From contig DQCG01000141.1 of NCBI GenBank assembly GCA_003533825.1, forward strand, positions 914 to 11,557: a stretch of DNA of 10,644 nt. The letters are read 5' to 3'. Positions 1 to 7,644 of this stretch are shown here, piece by piece (within the stretch, counting starts at the first letter, position 1; the number at the start of each line of letters is the position of its first letter). The stretch is from Phycisphaerales bacterium (GTDB lineage Bacteria; Planctomycetota; Phycisphaerae; Sedimentisphaerales; Anaerobacaceae). Below the pieces are notes generated by a model. It was given only the letters and a program-made list of their open reading frames with translations, did no database searches and was not told the origin of the DNA. The translations under genes were made by a program, and so were the position numbers.

Positions 1-942
1 GGGCAGACCGGCGCCTATGATATCACGCTGACCACGATGACCGAGACAGATGGCGAGTCCACATATAAGCTCCTGGTCGGCGGTAAGCTCGTGGGGCAAT
101 TCACTAACCCCAAGACGTCCATCGACTACAAACCTACGCCGAAGACGTGGAAGAACATCTCGGTTTCCAAAGGAGCAACGGTCAGAGTCGAGTTCAACAC
201 AGCAACCAACAGCAACAAAACAAGCGGACGCATACCCTACGCTCGCGGACGCTGGATCGCTCTAACGTTAGTTCCGCCCGGAGCAAAAAAGGCAAAAGAT
301 AGAGCGCGCGATATAATCTCCTCCGACAGTACAACCAGGATTTTCGAAGAAACCGGTGGTCTGGTTGCGGTCGAGGCGGAGCATTTCGCCCTCCAGACCG
401 AGACCGAAACGAGAAAGTGGTACATTACTTCAGCGGCGCAGACACCGGAGATTACTCCCGATGGCGATGAGAGTCACGCCGATTCAGCCAGCGGCGGCGC
501 CTATATTGAGATATTGCCCGACACACGACGAAACCACAGTATGAAACTCATCCACGGCGAGAACTTTTCCAACCAGCCGGGCAAACTAGCCATACTGGTT
601 TATCCGGTACACTTCAACACACCGGGCCGATACTACGTCTGGGTCCGCGCGTACTCGACCGGCAGCGAGGATAATGGCATACACGTGGGACTTGACGGGA
701 CGTGGCCTGATTCGGGTCAGCGGCTTCAGTGGTGCGAGGCCAAGAATTCATGGCGCTGGGAGAGCATGCAGCGAACCGAAGCCGAGCACTGCGGTGAGCC
801 TTACAAGATCTACCTGGACATCGAACAGCCCGGCCTGCATACTATCGAGTTCTCCATGCGAGAGGACGTATTCGAATTCGACAAGTGGCTAATGACAAAA
901 GACCGGGACTTCATCCGCCCCGAAGGTGCCGGTCCGTCATAA
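1..942 (+). CDS. C-terminal part of a secreted carbohydrate-binding / GH115-C-like protein (5' end outside window)
   Basis: The reading frame is open from the first base of the window, so the true start lies upstream; 313 codons precede the stop. Two regions are visible. The first (about residues 1-95 of the fragment) is rich in beta-strand-type alternation, with a segment reading STYKLLVGGKLVGQF and a closing GRWIALTLVPPG, as in accessory beta-sandwich or carbohydrate-binding modules. After a charged linker (KKAKDRARD), the second region opens with LVAVEAEHFA and continues with PGRYYVWVRAYS, HVGLDGTWPDSGQRLQW and PGLHTIEFSMRED, ending FEFDKWLMTKD. That pattern resembles the C-terminal domain of GH115-type glycoside hydrolases and related domains on secreted polysaccharide-active enzymes. 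The domain probably binds glycan outside the cell. The catalytic part, if any, and the signal peptide are not in the window, so enzyme class is unknown. The domain-type call is fairly secure; the binding role is inferred. Confidence 0.75.
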   Translation, partial: GQTGAYDITLTTMTETDGESTYKLLVGGKLVGQFTNPKTSIDYKPTPKTWKNISVSKGATVRVEFNTATNSNKTSGRIPYARGRWIALTLVPPGAKKAKDRARDIISSDSTTRIFEETGGLVAVEAEHFALQTETETRKWYITSAAQTPEITPDGDESHADSASGGAYIEILPDTRRNHSMKLIHGENFSNQPGKLAILVYPVHFNTPGRYYVWVRAYSTGSEDNGIHVGLDGTWPDSGQRLQWCEAKNSWRWESMQRTEAEHCGEPYKIYLDIEQPGLHTIEFSMREDVFEFDKWLMTKDRDFIRPEGAGPS

Positions 943-950
943 TTTCACAA

Positions 951-977
951 GTAGGGGCAGCCCCATGTGGCTGCCCA
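951..977. repeat. GC-rich palindromic element / possible hairpin after the first gene
   Basis: GGGCAGCC at 955-962 is perfectly complementary to GGCTGCCC at 969-976, giving an 8-bp stem with a 6-base loop just 12 bases after the upstream stop codon. Only three T residues follow (979-981), so it is a weak intrinsic terminator at best. The flanking GTAGGGGC resembles the start of short dispersed palindromic repeats of the GTAGGGGC...GCCCCTAC kind seen in many environmental genomes. Only one copy is present here, so repeat status is inferred. Confidence 0.45.
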
Positions 978-1011
978 GTTTCGTCCTTGCGCTCGTGATG
1001 CAGAATTCCTC

Positions 1012-1040
1012 TTGCCCTGACTGCGGAAATGTTCTATAGT
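1012..1040 (+). promoter_or_regulatory. Candidate sigma70-type promoter for the large membrane protein
   Basis: TTGCCC (1012-1017) and TATAGT (1035-1040) are separated by exactly 17 bases and match the TTGACA/TATAAT consensus at 4 and 5 of 6 positions. Transcription would start near 1047, leaving a leader of roughly 58 bases before the ATG at 1105. It is prediction by eye only. Confidence 0.4.
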
Positions 1041-1104
1041 CTTATAAGGATGACTTCAGGCTCAGTGAGCTTGGGAATTGCCGTTCTGATCGAGCGAGAA
1101 GATT

Positions 1105-4100
1105 ATGCGAGTTCGTACCAAAGTATGGATAGCGATTGTGACTGCGTGTGTCGCGCTGACTGTCTACGAAATCCCCAACGCCCGACTTGTCTGGCGGTAT
1201 GTGGGTATGTCACAGCAAATAAAGAGGCAACTTGTAGACAAGGCGGCTGTTCGTTCAGACCTGAGCAAAGAAGTCGCTGCTACCGATCCGGAAGCGGCGG
1301 ACATCCTGAATTACTGCCTTGCCGAGCCCAACGAAGACGGCTTGGCGGAGATGGTGGCCAAATATCCACAGAACGAGTTCTTTTTGGCGCAATTGGCCTA
1401 CAAGATAACAGAGTCCAATTTTGTCGATGCAAGGGCCGCGCTGGCTCTTGCCTACCGCCTGATCGAACTTAATCCCGACAATGCTCACTATCGGTACATT
1501 AAGGGCTGGGTCCTTCTGAGGCCGCCGAGAGACAATGGACTCGAGCAGGACGCTCTGGAGCAATTTGAGCTGGGCAACGGGCTGGAAGAATTCTATTTGC
1601 CGTATAGCAAATTCAAGCAGCGCGTTGATAAGCTTATCGATGACGCCGATATCAGCCCTTTGGAAAGAAGACTTGCCGAGCCCAGTGAAACCGGCATCTA
1701 CTGGGACCTCGTCAAGTTCATATCGCATGCGTATGGGACATATCCCAAGTTGGATCGGGAATCGTTTAGCCATTTGACCGCCGCAGTGTCTCAGGCTGCC
1801 CAGAGGCTGCTCAACAACGCGCGGCATGACGGGCACTTGAACCATGCTGATGTGCTACTTTCATCTTGTGAGAGGGTCCGTCTCAGATACCTCGATCTAT
1901 CCCCCGGCGAGGCACAGCGAGCTAGATTTAGATTGAGTCAATCAGAGGAGATCGGGGATATTCTTGGCGATCGTATGGTTGCAGTGTTGGTAGCAGGTGC
2001 AGATATGATGAAGATAACGCTCGTGGTTGCCATGTTTACGGTCGTCCTTCTGCCACTTGCGTTTCCTTTTGTGTGGCTGTTCCTTGTTGTCGTCAACAGG
2101 TTGCGAGGCAGGGCGCCGGACGTCTCAGTTGGCGTTGAGACCTCAATTCTGTTTGTTGCTGGTTTGACAGGCTATTTCGGTCTGACTGTTCTATACGGAA
2201 TCTCAGCCAAGTTGTTACCCGGGAGATTCTTCGTCGGATTTACCTTTCTTGGAACAGCAGCAATGGTGTGGATTTGCATCGCGCTATTATCGCACATCCG
2301 TACTCTTGACCGAACTTGCTTCGAGCATTCGCGACTTTGGGCAGGCTGTTTCTGCAAACCGCTCTGGATATTCGGGGCGATTGCAGAGGCTGTCGCTTGC
2401 TCCCTCATTCTGGCTGAGGCCGGCGCTGCCAAGTGGCTTATATTTGCTGTTGTGCTAGCATACTGGTCGGGGTTCTGTGTAGTTGCTTGGGGTGTAATGG
2501 CGTTTCGAAACCACATTTTTGGAATCATTACTCATCGCGGGCTCATACGGAACCGTTTTGGACAGCTTATTTTCGTCTTATTGGCAATGATTGGATTATT
2601 GGGTCTTCTGAGGGCCTTACCTGTGGTTCCGTGGGCGCTGGCCTTTGTTACGATCCTGCTTGTTGGCATGGTGTCGGCACAAGCCCCGGCTGGCTTGCTC
2701 ACAAGTTTGAATGGTCTCTGGTATATTTTCAGCAGAGAAAGCCAGGTCGTTGTGGCACGGACAAAGGTCGCTCGAATTATGTCCATCATTCTTCTCCTGG
2801 TTTGGATTGTCCTTCTGGTTGGTGTCCAAATGTTCGGAGGCAAGTTGTCAAGAGTAAAGAGCGCCATGACTGATACGTTGTCGGCACATCGACCTTTACC
2901 GGAAGCCAATCGAGCGACATACGAGCGTGTTCTCTCGAGGAAATATAGCGACGATCCTAATGCAAGTCCCCGAGCAGGGTATAAGGAAGATGTTGGTCTT
3001 CCGATGGAATTTAATCTTGTCTCTCCCGAAGATTTGCGCGCCATTATCAGTGAGAGATATGCGGAGGACAGACCAATTCGAGAGGGAATGCTTATAAAAT
3101 TGATGGCGCGCGGGGGGCATGATATTCGCCCGATTGTCGTAAGTATCCTGAAGGATCCGAATGCTTTGGATATACTCATAAGGCGAGCCAAGTGGGAGGA
3201 TGCATCTGTCAAAGAGCCGCTTGAACGTGCCTTTCAGCACAAAATTGTCGAACTGGACAAGACGATGGCTCCGATACGCGAGGATCCCAACAACATTAGA
3301 TCACTCATTATAAGGTGTTCTTGGGGAGATGAGACTGTGGTAAGGAAGCTTCAGCAGACCTTTCAGGTCAGACTCCTTGAGCTTTCTGAGCGTGTTCGCG
3401 AGAAGGATAATAACGACAAACTACGATCAGATCTGCGAATGTTGCTGGAAATCGATTCCGTTCTGCGTCTTCGCTCTCGTGTGCGACAGCTCACCGTTGA
3501 TGCAAATATGCCGGAATTGCTTGAGGATGATTCTCGAACAGAAATAGGTGGACCGGAGTTATTGACTTCGCTTTTCGAAATCGCTGGAGCGTTGGCATTT
3601 CTAAGCAATGCCCAGGAAGCTGTGGCTCGCTTCTATCAAGTTCTCGATCTGGTGTCACCGATGCAAGGCGACCCGAACCGGCCTGATTTACAGCAGTCGG
3701 CAAATACGCTGCTGAAAGCGTGGGCAGGGGGATACCGTGAGAGTCTGTTCTACAGGCGTCTTACCGGCGTGCCCAGGCCTGATGTCACAGAGTTGCTCAA
3801 GGAATATATGCGGCGCAGGCGGTTTAATTATCCTTTCGATCATTTGGAATTTCTCGATGTTTTCAGCATCGCGGGGGATAGAGAGCTTGCCGAGTGGATA
3901 TTCCGAAATGTAGCCGAATCACACCCTGCTGTGCAGGTAACGGAGTATCCGGACTTGGTTCCGACCTTATCACCCATAGATATCTCTGATGTGAAGAAAA
4001 TGAGGAAGGTCAAGAAATCTAAGGACATGACGGATCGCTATCTGGATCCCACATTTCCTCACCTGAACTCAGAATCGATCCCGCTGCTGCTCGAACATCT

Positions 4101-4323
4101 CGGTTCCGACAACGATCAGTTACGTGCCTTTATTGTGTGGCGCTTGACAAGCCTCGGATATGCATGGTCGGGCGACCAGCTTCAGGGACTTCTGAAAGAC
4201 GACTACTGGAAGGTCCGCTTGAATACCATCTTTGCCCTGGATAAGGATAATTTGGCGAAAGCTCTCGATGATGAGAACGCCATTGTGCGACTTGTCGCCC
4301 GGATGCTCCATCAAGCCCAATAA
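1105..4323 (+). CDS. Large polytopic membrane protein with TPR-like and HEAT-like regions, function unknown
   Basis: I do not recognise this 1072-residue protein. The start is fixed by an in-frame TGA at 1087-1089 and by a weak ribosome site GAGAAG (1096-1101) only 3 bases from ATG 1105. Residues about 7-23 form a hydrophobic N-terminal anchor. Residues about 50-190 are helical and TPR-like (ALALAYRLIELNPDNAHYRY). From about 303 to 577 there are roughly eight hydrophobic segments separated by short polar loops (for example near 303-333, 345-371, 375-398, 420-440, 445-470, 485-505, 508-530 and 555-577). The C-terminal half is soluble and helical. It contains two adjacent units of about 43 residues starting DPN at 684 and 727, and ends in HEAT-like helices (near 980-1072: LLLEHLGSDNDQLRAFIVWR, then LLKDDYWKVRLNTIFAL). 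Such helical repeats usually bind proteins, so a membrane-bound scaffold is possible, but that is inference. It stands alone, 147 bases before the catabolic operon, with no evident functional tie to it. Confidence 0.8.
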   Translation: MRVRTKVWIAIVTACVALTVYEIPNARLVWRYVGMSQQIKRQLVDKAAVRSDLSKEVAATDPEAADILNYCLAEPNEDGLAEMVAKYPQNEFFLAQLAYKITESNFVDARAALALAYRLIELNPDNAHYRYIKGWVLLRPPRDNGLEQDALEQFELGNGLEEFYLPYSKFKQRVDKLIDDADISPLERRLAEPSETGIYWDLVKFISHAYGTYPKLDRESFSHLTAAVSQAAQRLLNNARHDGHLNHADVLLSSCERVRLRYLDLSPGEAQRARFRLSQSEEIGDILGDRMVAVLVAGADMMKITLVVAMFTVVLLPLAFPFVWLFLVVVNRLRGRAPDVSVGVETSILFVAGLTGYFGLTVLYGISAKLLPGRFFVGFTFLGTAAMVWICIALLSHIRTLDRTCFEHSRLWAGCFCKPLWIFGAIAEAVACSLILAEAGAAKWLIFAVVLAYWSGFCVVAWGVMAFRNHIFGIITHRGLIRNRFGQLIFVLLAMIGLLGLLRALPVVPWALAFVTILLVGMVSAQAPAGLLTSLNGLWYIFSRESQVVVARTKVARIMSIILLLVWIVLLVGVQMFGGKLSRVKSAMTDTLSAHRPLPEANRATYERVLSRKYSDDPNASPRAGYKEDVGLPMEFNLVSPEDLRAIISERYAEDRPIREGMLIKLMARGGHDIRPIVVSILKDPNALDILIRRAKWEDASVKEPLERAFQHKIVELDKTMAPIREDPNNIRSLIIRCSWGDETVVRKLQQTFQVRLLELSERVREKDNNDKLRSDLRMLLEIDSVLRLRSRVRQLTVDANMPELLEDDSRTEIGGPELLTSLFEIAGALAFLSNAQEAVARFYQVLDLVSPMQGDPNRPDLQQSANTLLKAWAGGYRESLFYRRLTGVPRPDVTELLKEYMRRRRFNYPFDHLEFLDVFSIAGDRELAEWIFRNVAESHPAVQVTEYPDLVPTLSPIDISDVKKMRKVKKSKDMTDRYLDPTFPHLNSESIPLLLEHLGSDNDQLRAFIVWRLTSLGYAWSGDQLQGLLKDDYWKVRLNTIFALDKDNLAKALDDENAIVRLVARMLHQAQ

Positions 4324-4431
4324 AGCAGAGGTCGGATTTTATTATTGCCTGAGATGCGTACAAAGTGTGCAAAAGTTGTGGCATCTTACAGCACGCCATT
4401 CCTGGATTAACCGGACAAGTCTGTTTTTGTC

Positions 4432-4459
4432 TTGTATATTGCAGAATATCGCCTATAAT
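4432..4459 (+). promoter_or_regulatory. Candidate promoter of the sugar-acid operon, very close to the start codon
   Basis: A perfect TATAAT lies at 4454-4459, with a poor -35 match TTGTAT at 4432-4437 and a 16-base spacer. The -10 box ends only 11 bases before the ATG at 4471, so a transcript would start about 4466 and carry almost no leader. There is no Shine-Dalgarno-like sequence between the box and the ATG, which is consistent with leaderless translation. Confidence 0.5.
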
Positions 4460-4470
4460 CCGGCATAGAT

Positions 4471-5565
4471 ATGGACAAAAAGAACACATACAAAATCGCA
4501 GTTATTCCTGGCGATGGTATCGGGCCGGAGATAGTGCCCGCCGGAATTATGGTTCTTAACGCTGTTGCTGAAGGCTTAGGATTCCAGCTTCAATACGAAG
4601 AGTTTCCTTATGGGGCTGGCTACTACAAGCAGACTGGAACATTCATGCCCGAGGAAGCACTGACAGAGTTGCAGACGTTCGATGCGCTCTACTTCGGGGC
4701 AGTTGGACTGCCGGACGTCGATGACACGCTTCCGGCCAAGTTATTCACCTTTAAGGTCCGAACCAGCTTTGATCAATACGTCAACTACCGTCCTGCAAGA
4801 CTCCTGCAGGGAGTCGATGGGCCACTTCGCAATAAGACGCCTCGGGACATCGACTTTGTGGTCATTCGCGAGAACACCGAAGGGGAATTCGTTCAATCCG
4901 GCGGCATCGTCCGGCCGGAATTTCCAGAGGGCCTGGCAACAGACACAAGCATATTTACGCGTAAAGGAATCGAGCGAATCGCCCATTATTCGTTTCTATT
5001 GGCCCGCCAACGCCGTAAGCACGTCACGAACATAACCAAGTCCAATACGTTGATTCACAGCCTGGCTTACTGGGATCGGATCGTCGGGCAAGTCAGCACC
5101 GCCTATCCGGATATAAAATACGAGAAGATGTACGTTGACAATGCTTCGGCGAATTTCGTGCTGCACCCGGAGCGATTTGATGTAATCGTGACGACCAATT
5201 TTATCGGCGATATTTTGAGCGACCTTGGCGGGGCGATCACGGGCAGCCTTGGTCTGGGACCGAGCGGCAATATTAATCCGGAGAAAAAGTATCCGTCGAT
5301 GTTCGAGCCTATTCACGGCTCGGCGCCGGATATCGCAGGGCAGGGTATTGCCAATCCAATCGGAGCTATATGGTCGGGAGCTATTATGCTCGAGCATCTG
5401 GGCCGGAAGGAGGCGACTGAGATTATTGTCCGCGCGATTGAAATGACAGTGGTGCAGGGGGTATTGCCCGTTGACCTTGGCGGGTCGGCCGGGACCAGCC
5501 AGATCGCCGACACGATTATAAAAAATCTTGAATCTGTCATGGAAGATAATGTCCCGAATCATTGA
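4471..5565 (+). CDS. Tartrate/D-malate/isopropylmalate dehydrogenase-family NAD-dependent decarboxylating dehydrogenase
   Basis: This is a 364-residue member of the isocitrate/isopropylmalate dehydrogenase superfamily, the usual length for the family. It is closest by motif to tartrate and D-malate dehydrogenases (TtuC/DmlA type), which oxidise a 2-hydroxyacid with a beta-carboxylate or equivalent and then decarboxylate it. Visible motifs are the N-terminal IPGDGIGPEI, the substrate-arginine segment FDQYVNYRPARL, RENTEGE near 133-139, the catalytic lysine in TKSN (K190), metal-binding aspartates D223, D247 and D251 in YVDNAS and NFIGDILSDLGG, and the NAD-type cofactor segment HGSAPDI...IANP (282-296). 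The tyrosine normally following RENTEGE, a general acid in this family, is phenylalanine here (F140). It is the first gene of the operon and its 3' end overlaps the cyclase gene by 17 bases. With a DUF1537 kinase two genes downstream, the substrate may be a (phospho)tetronate rather than tartrate; that is inference. No Shine-Dalgarno is visible. Confidence 0.9.
   Translation: MDKKNTYKIAVIPGDGIGPEIVPAGIMVLNAVAEGLGFQLQYEEFPYGAGYYKQTGTFMPEEALTELQTFDALYFGAVGLPDVDDTLPAKLFTFKVRTSFDQYVNYRPARLLQGVDGPLRNKTPRDIDFVVIRENTEGEFVQSGGIVRPEFPEGLATDTSIFTRKGIERIAHYSFLLARQRRKHVTNITKSNTLIHSLAYWDRIVGQVSTAYPDIKYEKMYVDNASANFVLHPERFDVIVTTNFIGDILSDLGGAITGSLGLGPSGNINPEKKYPSMFEPIHGSAPDIAGQGIANPIGAIWSGAIMLEHLGRKEATEIIVRAIEMTVVQGVLPVDLGGSAGTSQIADTIIKNLESVMEDNVPNH
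5541..5545 (+). promoter_or_regulatory. Ribosome binding site inside the preceding gene that fixes the cyclase start
   Basis: GGAAG lies 3 bases before ATG 5549, inside the last codons of the dehydrogenase gene. It supports this ATG over the in-frame TTG at 5528 and suggests translational coupling of the two genes. Confidence 0.45.
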
Positions 5566-6187
5566 CTTAACACTGCCGCTTGTCTCCGGCGAGAAGGGGA
5601 TTGATATCAAGCCGGCCCGGCGTTTGGAGACGGATGGCTGGAATGCGACAATCCTGTCTCTTTATTCTCACTGCGGAACACATATCGACGCCCCGGTCCA
5701 CTTCGGCGTGGGCTCAGAGACTATCGGCAGAATTGCGATAGAGAATTTTACAGGACCGGCCTGGATAGCTGATGTACGTCCGATTGGACCGCGTGTTTTG
5801 ATTGAGCCTCGGCACCTCGGAACAATTGCCAATCAGTTCAAGTCCGGCGAGAGTCTCTTAATCTGCACGGGCTGGAGTGAATTCTATGGTCAGGAAAAAT
5901 ACCGGGATGAGCTTCCGAGAATAAGTGCGGAACTGGCGCAATGGTGTGTGGAAAAAAAAGTGCGAATGCTCGGAGTAGAACCACCCTCGGTTGCCGATGC
6001 CAATAACATAGAGGAACTAACTACGATACATCAGATTCTTTTCAAAGGCGGGGTAATTGTGGTTGAGGGTTTGGCTAATCTGGGCTCTGTGTCAAAGGCA
6101 CAAGTAACCTTCATTGCCCTTCCGCTGAAGATAGCTAATGGTGACGGTGCTCCGGCTCGTGCTATTGCTATTGAGGATGACGATTAG
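5549..6187 (+). CDS. Cyclase-family (kynurenine formamidase-like) metal-dependent hydrolase
   Basis: The protein is 212 residues from ATG 5549; that start is preferred over the in-frame TTG at 5528 because GGAAG precedes it and the product then begins MSRIIDLTLPL, the usual opening of the family. The metal-binding signature HxGTHxDxPxH is complete: H41, H45, D47 and H51 in HCGTHIDAPVH. The later conserved His and Glu are present as H161 and E173 in TIHQILFKGGVIVVEGLANL, with spacing like that of bacterial kynurenine formamidase. The active site therefore looks intact. Known members hydrolyse amide or cyclic amide bonds (N-formylkynurenine, isatin), and many are uncharacterised. Nothing in the neighbourhood suggests tryptophan breakdown. 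In this operon opening of a lactone or other cyclic form of a sugar acid is a reasonable guess, not a conclusion. It overlaps the dehydrogenase gene by 17 bases and is cytoplasmic (no signal peptide). Confidence 0.88.
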   Translation: MSRIIDLTLPLVSGEKGIDIKPARRLETDGWNATILSLYSHCGTHIDAPVHFGVGSETIGRIAIENFTGPAWIADVRPIGPRVLIEPRHLGTIANQFKSGESLLICTGWSEFYGQEKYRDELPRISAELAQWCVEKKVRMLGVEPPSVADANNIEELTTIHQILFKGGVIVVEGLANLGSVSKAQVTFIALPLKIANGDGAPARAIAIEDDD

Positions 6188-6199
6188 ATTTATTATAAC
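6171..6199 (+). promoter_or_regulatory. Possible internal promoter before the kinase gene
   Basis: TTGAGG (6171-6176) and TATAAC (6194-6199) have a 17-base spacer and match consensus at 4 and 5 of 6 positions. The -10 box ends 12 bases before the ATG at 6212, the same close geometry as at the operon's first gene. The area is A/T-rich, so a chance match is quite possible. Confidence 0.25.
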
Positions 6200-6211
6200 A
6201 CAGAATAGAAG

Positions 6212-7627
6212 ATGCCGATACAATTACAGGAAATTCTAAGTTCCCTACCCCCCATTTGGCCTGAAAATCTCCTGCCGGCAATACAACACGAAGTTGCACA
6301 ACATCCTGCATCAGTAGTCGTTTTGGATGATGATCCGACCGGAACTCAGACCGTTCACAATATACCTGTCCTTACAAAATGGAACCTGCAGGCTATAATC
6401 AATGAATTCGAGAGTAAAACACCATTGTTCTATCTGCTGACAAATTCACGGAGCTTGCCGACACCGCGTGCAGTTGATTTAGCTTCGGAAGTAGGGGCGA
6501 ATATTCGTGAAGCTTCGCGTAAAACTGGTCGGGCTTTTGAGATTATCAGCCGAAGCGACTCAACCCTGCGCGGTCATTTTCCTGCTGAGGTTGATGCCCT
6601 TGCTGACGTACTTGGAATGGAACAAGGAGTTTACGTAATCGCACCTTTTTTTGAGGAGGGGGGCAGATATACCATCAGCGATATACATTATGTCAGAGAC
6701 GGACGGCAGCTAATTCCTGCTGCTGATACGGCTTTTGCAAAAGATATTGTTTTCGGCTACAGCAGCTCAAATCTGAAAAAATGGGTCGAGGAAAAAACAC
6801 AGGGCCGGATTCATAGCACAGCAGTCCATGCATTATCTCTTGAAGAAATCCGGCAAAACGGTCCGGATTATATTGCGGATAAAATTGCTGAATTCAAGCC
6901 GGCAAGTGTTTGTGTTGTTAATGCCGCCGACTACCGGGATCTGGAAGTAGCAATTCTGGGCTTGCTCCGGGCCCAGCAAAAAGGACAACGTTTCTTGTTT
7001 CGAACAGCCGCATCCTTTGTTCGCGTACGAGCAGGATTGACGGCCCGATCGCTATTGAATGTTGACGAAATAAAGGGTACAGACAGTACGGGTGGTTTGA
7101 TAGTTGTGGGTTCTCACGTTCCAAAATCGTCTCAACAGTTGGATCACTTGCTTCAACATGGAAATGTACAAAGCATTGAGGTTGGTGTCGATAAGATTCT
7201 CTCCCCGGATGATATCGATAGAGAAATTAGCATATCCGTTGAGTTTATAAATCATTGCTTGTCACAGGGACAGGATGTTGTAGTTTATACGAGCCGCAAG
7301 CTTAAGACTGGGAGAGATCATGAGAGCTCGCTGTCTATTAGTAGCCGGATTTCGCAGGCGCTTGTGAAGATTATTCGTTCGATGAACGTCCGTCCTCGCT
7401 ATATTCTGGCCAAAGGGGGAATCACGTCAAGTGACATAGCAACACAGGCCTTAGGGATAGAGCGGGCAAAGGTGCTCGGACAGATATTACCGGGTGTTCC
7501 GGTTTGGCAGAGCGGTTCTGAGAGTAGATTTCCGGGTATGCCATACATAGTCTTTCCCGGGAACGTTGGTTCAATCGATGCAGTCTCAGAGGTTATTCAT
7601 CGCTTTAGAGAAAGAATAAATCAGTAA
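6212..7627 (+). CDS. Four-carbon acid sugar kinase (DUF1537 family; OtnK/DtnK type)
   Basis: The 471-residue product has the full two-domain layout of the family. The N-terminal sugar-acid-binding domain shows VVVLDDDPTGTQT (35-47) and SRSDSTLRGHFPAE (113-126), followed by PFFEEGGRYTI. The C-terminal nucleotide-binding domain shows VVGSHVPKSSQQ (298-309), KGGITSSD (401-408), a LGQILPGVPVW segment and FPGNVG (448-453). Characterised members phosphorylate O4 of 3-oxo-tetronates or D-threonate/D-erythronate with ATP in the cytoplasm, feeding dihydroxyacetone phosphate. Sequence alone does not separate these substrates. The usual partners LtnD, OtnC, OtnI and PdxA2 are not in the window; instead the operon offers a tartrate-dehydrogenase-type enzyme, which could do the oxidation-decarboxylation after phosphorylation. 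It lies 24 bases after the cyclase gene and 17 before the transporter. There is no good Shine-Dalgarno, only AGAAG directly against the ATG. Confidence 0.93.
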   Translation: MPIQLQEILSSLPPIWPENLLPAIQHEVAQHPASVVVLDDDPTGTQTVHNIPVLTKWNLQAIINEFESKTPLFYLLTNSRSLPTPRAVDLASEVGANIREASRKTGRAFEIISRSDSTLRGHFPAEVDALADVLGMEQGVYVIAPFFEEGGRYTISDIHYVRDGRQLIPAADTAFAKDIVFGYSSSNLKKWVEEKTQGRIHSTAVHALSLEEIRQNGPDYIADKIAEFKPASVCVVNAADYRDLEVAILGLLRAQQKGQRFLFRTAASFVRVRAGLTARSLLNVDEIKGTDSTGGLIVVGSHVPKSSQQLDHLLQHGNVQSIEVGVDKILSPDDIDREISISVEFINHCLSQGQDVVVYTSRKLKTGRDHESSLSISSRISQALVKIIRSMNVRPRYILAKGGITSSDIATQALGIERAKVLGQILPGVPVWQSGSESRFPGMPYIVFPGNVGSIDAVSEVIHRFRERINQ

Positions 7628-7644
7628 GGGCTTACGAGCATTAT

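Noticed and set aside
1255..1845. 196-codon open frame on the - strand inside the membrane protein gene
   Set aside because: It lies opposite the coherent 1072-residue protein and shows no recognisable motifs; the - strand product looks like a shadow.
2532..3212. 226-codon open frame on the - strand
   Set aside because: It is opposite membrane segments of the same gene and its product is a Ser/Arg/Thr-rich low-information sequence, typical of a shadow.
4415..4435. ACAAG...CTTGT inverted repeat overlapping the -35 area of the operon promoter, considered as operator
   Set aside because: Five-base arms around an 11-base loop are too short to distinguish from chance, and no regulator gene is in the window.
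5528..5548. Upstream in-frame TTG start for the cyclase gene
   Set aside because: It adds seven residues not expected before the family's usual N-terminus, and ATG 5549 has its own GGAAG site.
4996..5610. 204-codon open frame on the - strand opposite the dehydrogenase
   Set aside because: The + strand carries an unmistakable dehydrogenase with intact motifs; the antisense product has none.
7624..7635. GTAAG-GG-CTTAC palindrome between kinase and transporter genes
   Set aside because: A 5-bp stem with a 2-base loop is not a stable hairpin and there is no T-run.
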